DNA from: Geodermatophilus obscurus
Lineage (GTDB): Bacteria; Actinomycetota; Actinomycetes; Mycobacteriales; Geodermatophilaceae
Direction of reading: 5' to 3'
DNA length: 64,000 nt
NCBI RefSeq assembly: GCF_900143215.1
Contig: NZ_FRDM01000004.1
Location: forward strand, 124,001 to 188,000
The notes under the pieces are model-generated. The model ran no database searches. It was not told the origin of the DNA and saw nothing but the letters and a program-made list of their open reading frames with translations. Below, in pieces: positions 62,553 through 64,000 of the stretch (its first letter is position 1; each line of letters starts with the position of its first letter). The position numbers and the translations under genes are program-made.

Positions 62553-62629
62553 TTGTACTCCTCGCTGACGCTCGTCGTCCGCGTTCGCGGCACGCCGGCT
62601 CCCCGCTGTGACCTCGCGAGCCCGGTCAC
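62549..62629 (-). other. 26-codon bridging ORF between flgN and flgK
   Basis: GTG at 62629 overlaps the flgN stop (GTGA) and its own TGA overlaps the flgK GTG. The peptide starts VTGLARSQRG and ends TSVSEEYK, like the bridge at 33611-33691. It carries the ribosome site AGCGAGGAG before flgK. Confidence 0.4.
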
Positions 62630-63120
62630 AGAGCACCGTCCAGGGTGACCGCGCGGTGCGCGCGCTGGTCGCTGCGCCCGGTCGCCCCGTAGGTGCCGGC
62701 CGACGGCGCCTTGACCGACAGCAACGCGTCGCCGAAGGCGGCGAGACCGCCCTCGATCAGCTCGCGGTTGGCGTCGGACAGGCCGCGCAGTTCCGTCACG
62801 AGCACCAACAGCGTCTCGTGGTGCTTGGCGTACAGGTCGTTCCACGGGGCCGGGGCGGCCTCGGCGAGCTTGCGCAGCGACGGGTTCACGCCCACGCCCA
62901 GCCGCTCGGCGATGACCTCGGTGGCCGCCGCACGCTCCACCTCGATGGTGCGCAGCTGGTCGAGCACGACCTCGATCTCGTGCGCGATGCGTGACAGCCA
63001 GCGGGTCTTGCCCGTGACGATCAGGTACTGCTTCTCCTCCGCCTTGAACAGCAGCAGGTCCAGCAGCTCCTGCTCGCGCCACAGCAACGTCGACAGGTGC
63101 TGGTAGTCCACGCCCCTCAC
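62626..63120 (-). CDS. flgN: FlgN-type flagellar chaperone
   Basis: 164 residues from GTG 63120. All helical: YQHLSTLLWREQELLDLLLF, KAEEKQYLIVTGKTRWLSR, LYAKHHETLLVLVTELRGLS. The length and place before flgK fit FlgN, the export chaperone of FlgK and FlgL. The 162-bp divergent spacer to the sigma gene holds the promoters but no clear sigma-28 box. Confidence 0.85.
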   Translation of the reverse strand: MRGVDYQHLSTLLWREQELLDLLLFKAEEKQYLIVTGKTRWLSRIAHEIEVVLDQLRTIEVERAAATEVIAERLGVGVNPSLRKLAEAAPAPWNDLYAKHHETLLVLVTELRGLSDANRELIEGGLAAFGDALLSVKAPSAGTYGATGRSDQRAHRAVTLDGAL

Positions 63121-63282
63121 CGTCCCTCCGTACTCCCCGGGGCAGGCGTCGGTGCTGCCCGCGGGTTCTCAGGAGCAGCTTCGGCACCATCCGGGGGGCC
63201 TTGAGCCGAGGTGCTCAAGTCGGGACGCGTCCGTGCCGATCAGGGGGTGCCATCGGGGCCCGAGGCTGCCGAGAAGGGGGAC

Positions 63283-64000
63283 GTGAGCCCATCGCGTGCA
63301 CAGGCGACCCTGCGGTCCAGTGCCTCAGCCTCGCGCCTCCCCGTCGCCCCGGACGCCGGCCCCCCCGCCCGGCCACGCGCGGCCCGGGACACCTCGGCCC
63401 GGGACACCTCGACCCGCGACACCTCGACCCGCGACACCTCGACCCGCGACACCTCGACCCGCGACACCTCGACCCGCGACACCTCGACCCGGGACACCTC
63501 GACCCGGGACGTCGACGCCCTGGTGACCGAGCACCTGCCGCTGGCCGCCTTCGCGGTCAACGCGGTCGCGTCGCGCATCTCGCTGCCCGCGCACGTCAGC
63601 CGCGAGGACCTGCTGTCCTGCGCGCGCGTGGCGCTGGTCGAGGTCGCCCGGCGCTTCGACCCGTCCGCGGGGGCGTCGTTCGCCACGTACGCCCTGGCCC
63701 GGCTGCAGGGCGCCGTCCTCGACGAGTTGCGCTCCGGTGACTGGGCCAGCCGCTCCGTGCGGGCTGCCGCCCGGCGCACCGACGCGGCGGCCGACGCGCT
63801 GGCCATCCAGCTGGGCCGCCCGCCGACGCGCGGGGAGCTCGCCGCCAGCCTCGGCATGGCCACCAGTGACCTCGACTCCCTCCAGGTCGACGTCCACCGG
63901 GCGGTCATGGTGAGCATCGACGCCGAGACCGGTCCGGACGGCACCTCGCTCGACCTGCCCGACACGGGGGAGTCGCCGGAGCGGGCACTGCTGCGCAGCG
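63283..64000 (+). CDS. fliA: FliA-type (sigma-28-like) sigma factor, cut by window edge
   Basis: From GTG 63283 (AGAAGGGGG upstream); 239 codons are visible. Residues 1-80 are disordered with eight TSTRD-like units. From residue 84, sigma region 2: EHLPLAAFAVNAVASRISLP, REDLLSCARVALVEVARRFD, SFATYALARLQGAVLDELRS and DWASRSVRAAARRTD; then region 3 (GRPPTRGELAASLGMATSDL). The DW.SRSVR element is typical of FliA/WhiG. Region 4 lies outside. It should drive late flagellar genes. Confidence 0.88.
   Translation, partial: MSPSRAQATLRSSASASRLPVAPDAGPPARPRAARDTSARDTSTRDTSTRDTSTRDTSTRDTSTRDTSTRDTSTRDVDALVTEHLPLAAFAVNAVASRISLPAHVSREDLLSCARVALVEVARRFDPSAGASFATYALARLQGAVLDELRSGDWASRSVRAAARRTDAAADALAIQLGRPPTRGELAASLGMATSDLDSLQVDVHRAVMVSIDAETGPDGTSLDLPDTGESPERALLRS
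63391..63510 (+). repeat. 15-bp tandem repeat, eight copies
   Basis: Units of ACCTCGACCCGCGAC with single-base variants, in frame, encoding TSTRD (first unit TSARD) in the sigma factor's N-terminus. Confidence 0.93.

Noticed and set aside
63391..63510. CRISPR array
   Set aside because: The units are contiguous without spacers and encode protein in frame; it is a simple tandem repeat.

Overview
The window is very GC-rich, uses many GTG starts, and carries an actinobacterial housekeeping block (ychF ... rmuC, DUF6542, ispH, lipid-droplet-like gene, xseA, xseB, DUF4245, glpX, fumC). It also holds a flagellar block with csrA and fliW. Together these suggest a motile actinobacterium, most likely of the Geodermatophilaceae (Geodermatophilus, Blastococcus or Modestobacter type). 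This is an inference from gene content; no rRNA or tRNA gene is visible.

Layout. 1-13 kb: miscellaneous chromosomal genes, namely an M1-type peptidase lipoprotein cut by the window edge, a membrane GGDEF-EAL protein, a LURP-one-like protein, PspC, DUF1761, a quinone reductase, a patatin, an SRPBCC protein, a PRC-barrel/YtxH fusion and a class V aminotransferase coupled to an FMN-type oxidase. 13-15 kb: a sigma-less ECF41 C-terminal remnant and an SQR-like flavoprotein that lacks the second catalytic cysteine. 15.1-23.4 kb: an accessory island bounded by a near-perfect 18-bp direct repeat of the 3' end of ychF. It carries a SLATT/DUF4231 membrane protein, a 1350-residue TIR-STAND NTPase with 14 WD40 blades, a lipoprotein with a duplicated four-cysteine domain, and a broken patatin. 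The layout looks like a biological-conflict (defence) system.

23.4-28.2 kb: ychF, then an ABC exporter with a two-component system in one overlapping operon. 28.4-38.2 kb: a ten-gene operon that I do not recognise as any described pathway: inositol-phosphate synthase, HD-like hydrolase, methyltransferase, Gfo/Idh oxidoreductase, zinc-ribbon metallo-beta-lactamase-fold protein, YcaO protein, TIM-barrel isomerase, GT4 glycosyltransferase, PIG-L deacetylase and an amidase fragment. Every junction is bridged by overlapping stop/start codons, some through tiny ORFs. The gene set suggests an inositol-glycoside small molecule, mycothiol-like in its scaffold logic, carrying a YcaO-made modification.

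38.3-53.6 kb: DNA alkylation repair (AlkA/Ada fusion plus Ogt), then the conserved actinobacterial block ending in glpX, fumC and gltA. 53.7-59.2 kb: cell-wall and hypothetical genes and a sigma-like protein. 59.4-64 kb: csrA, fliW, flgL, flgK and flgN on the minus strand, with the start of a fliA-type sigma gene diverging to the right.

The spacers are unusual. At least six places hold copies of one nested hairpin family whose inner and outer stems covary. Two unrelated gene pairs (MBL-YcaO and flgN-flgK) are joined by equal-length 26-codon bridging ORFs, and several coding regions carry short tandem repeats. No CRISPR array, IS element, integrase, tRNA or rRNA was seen.
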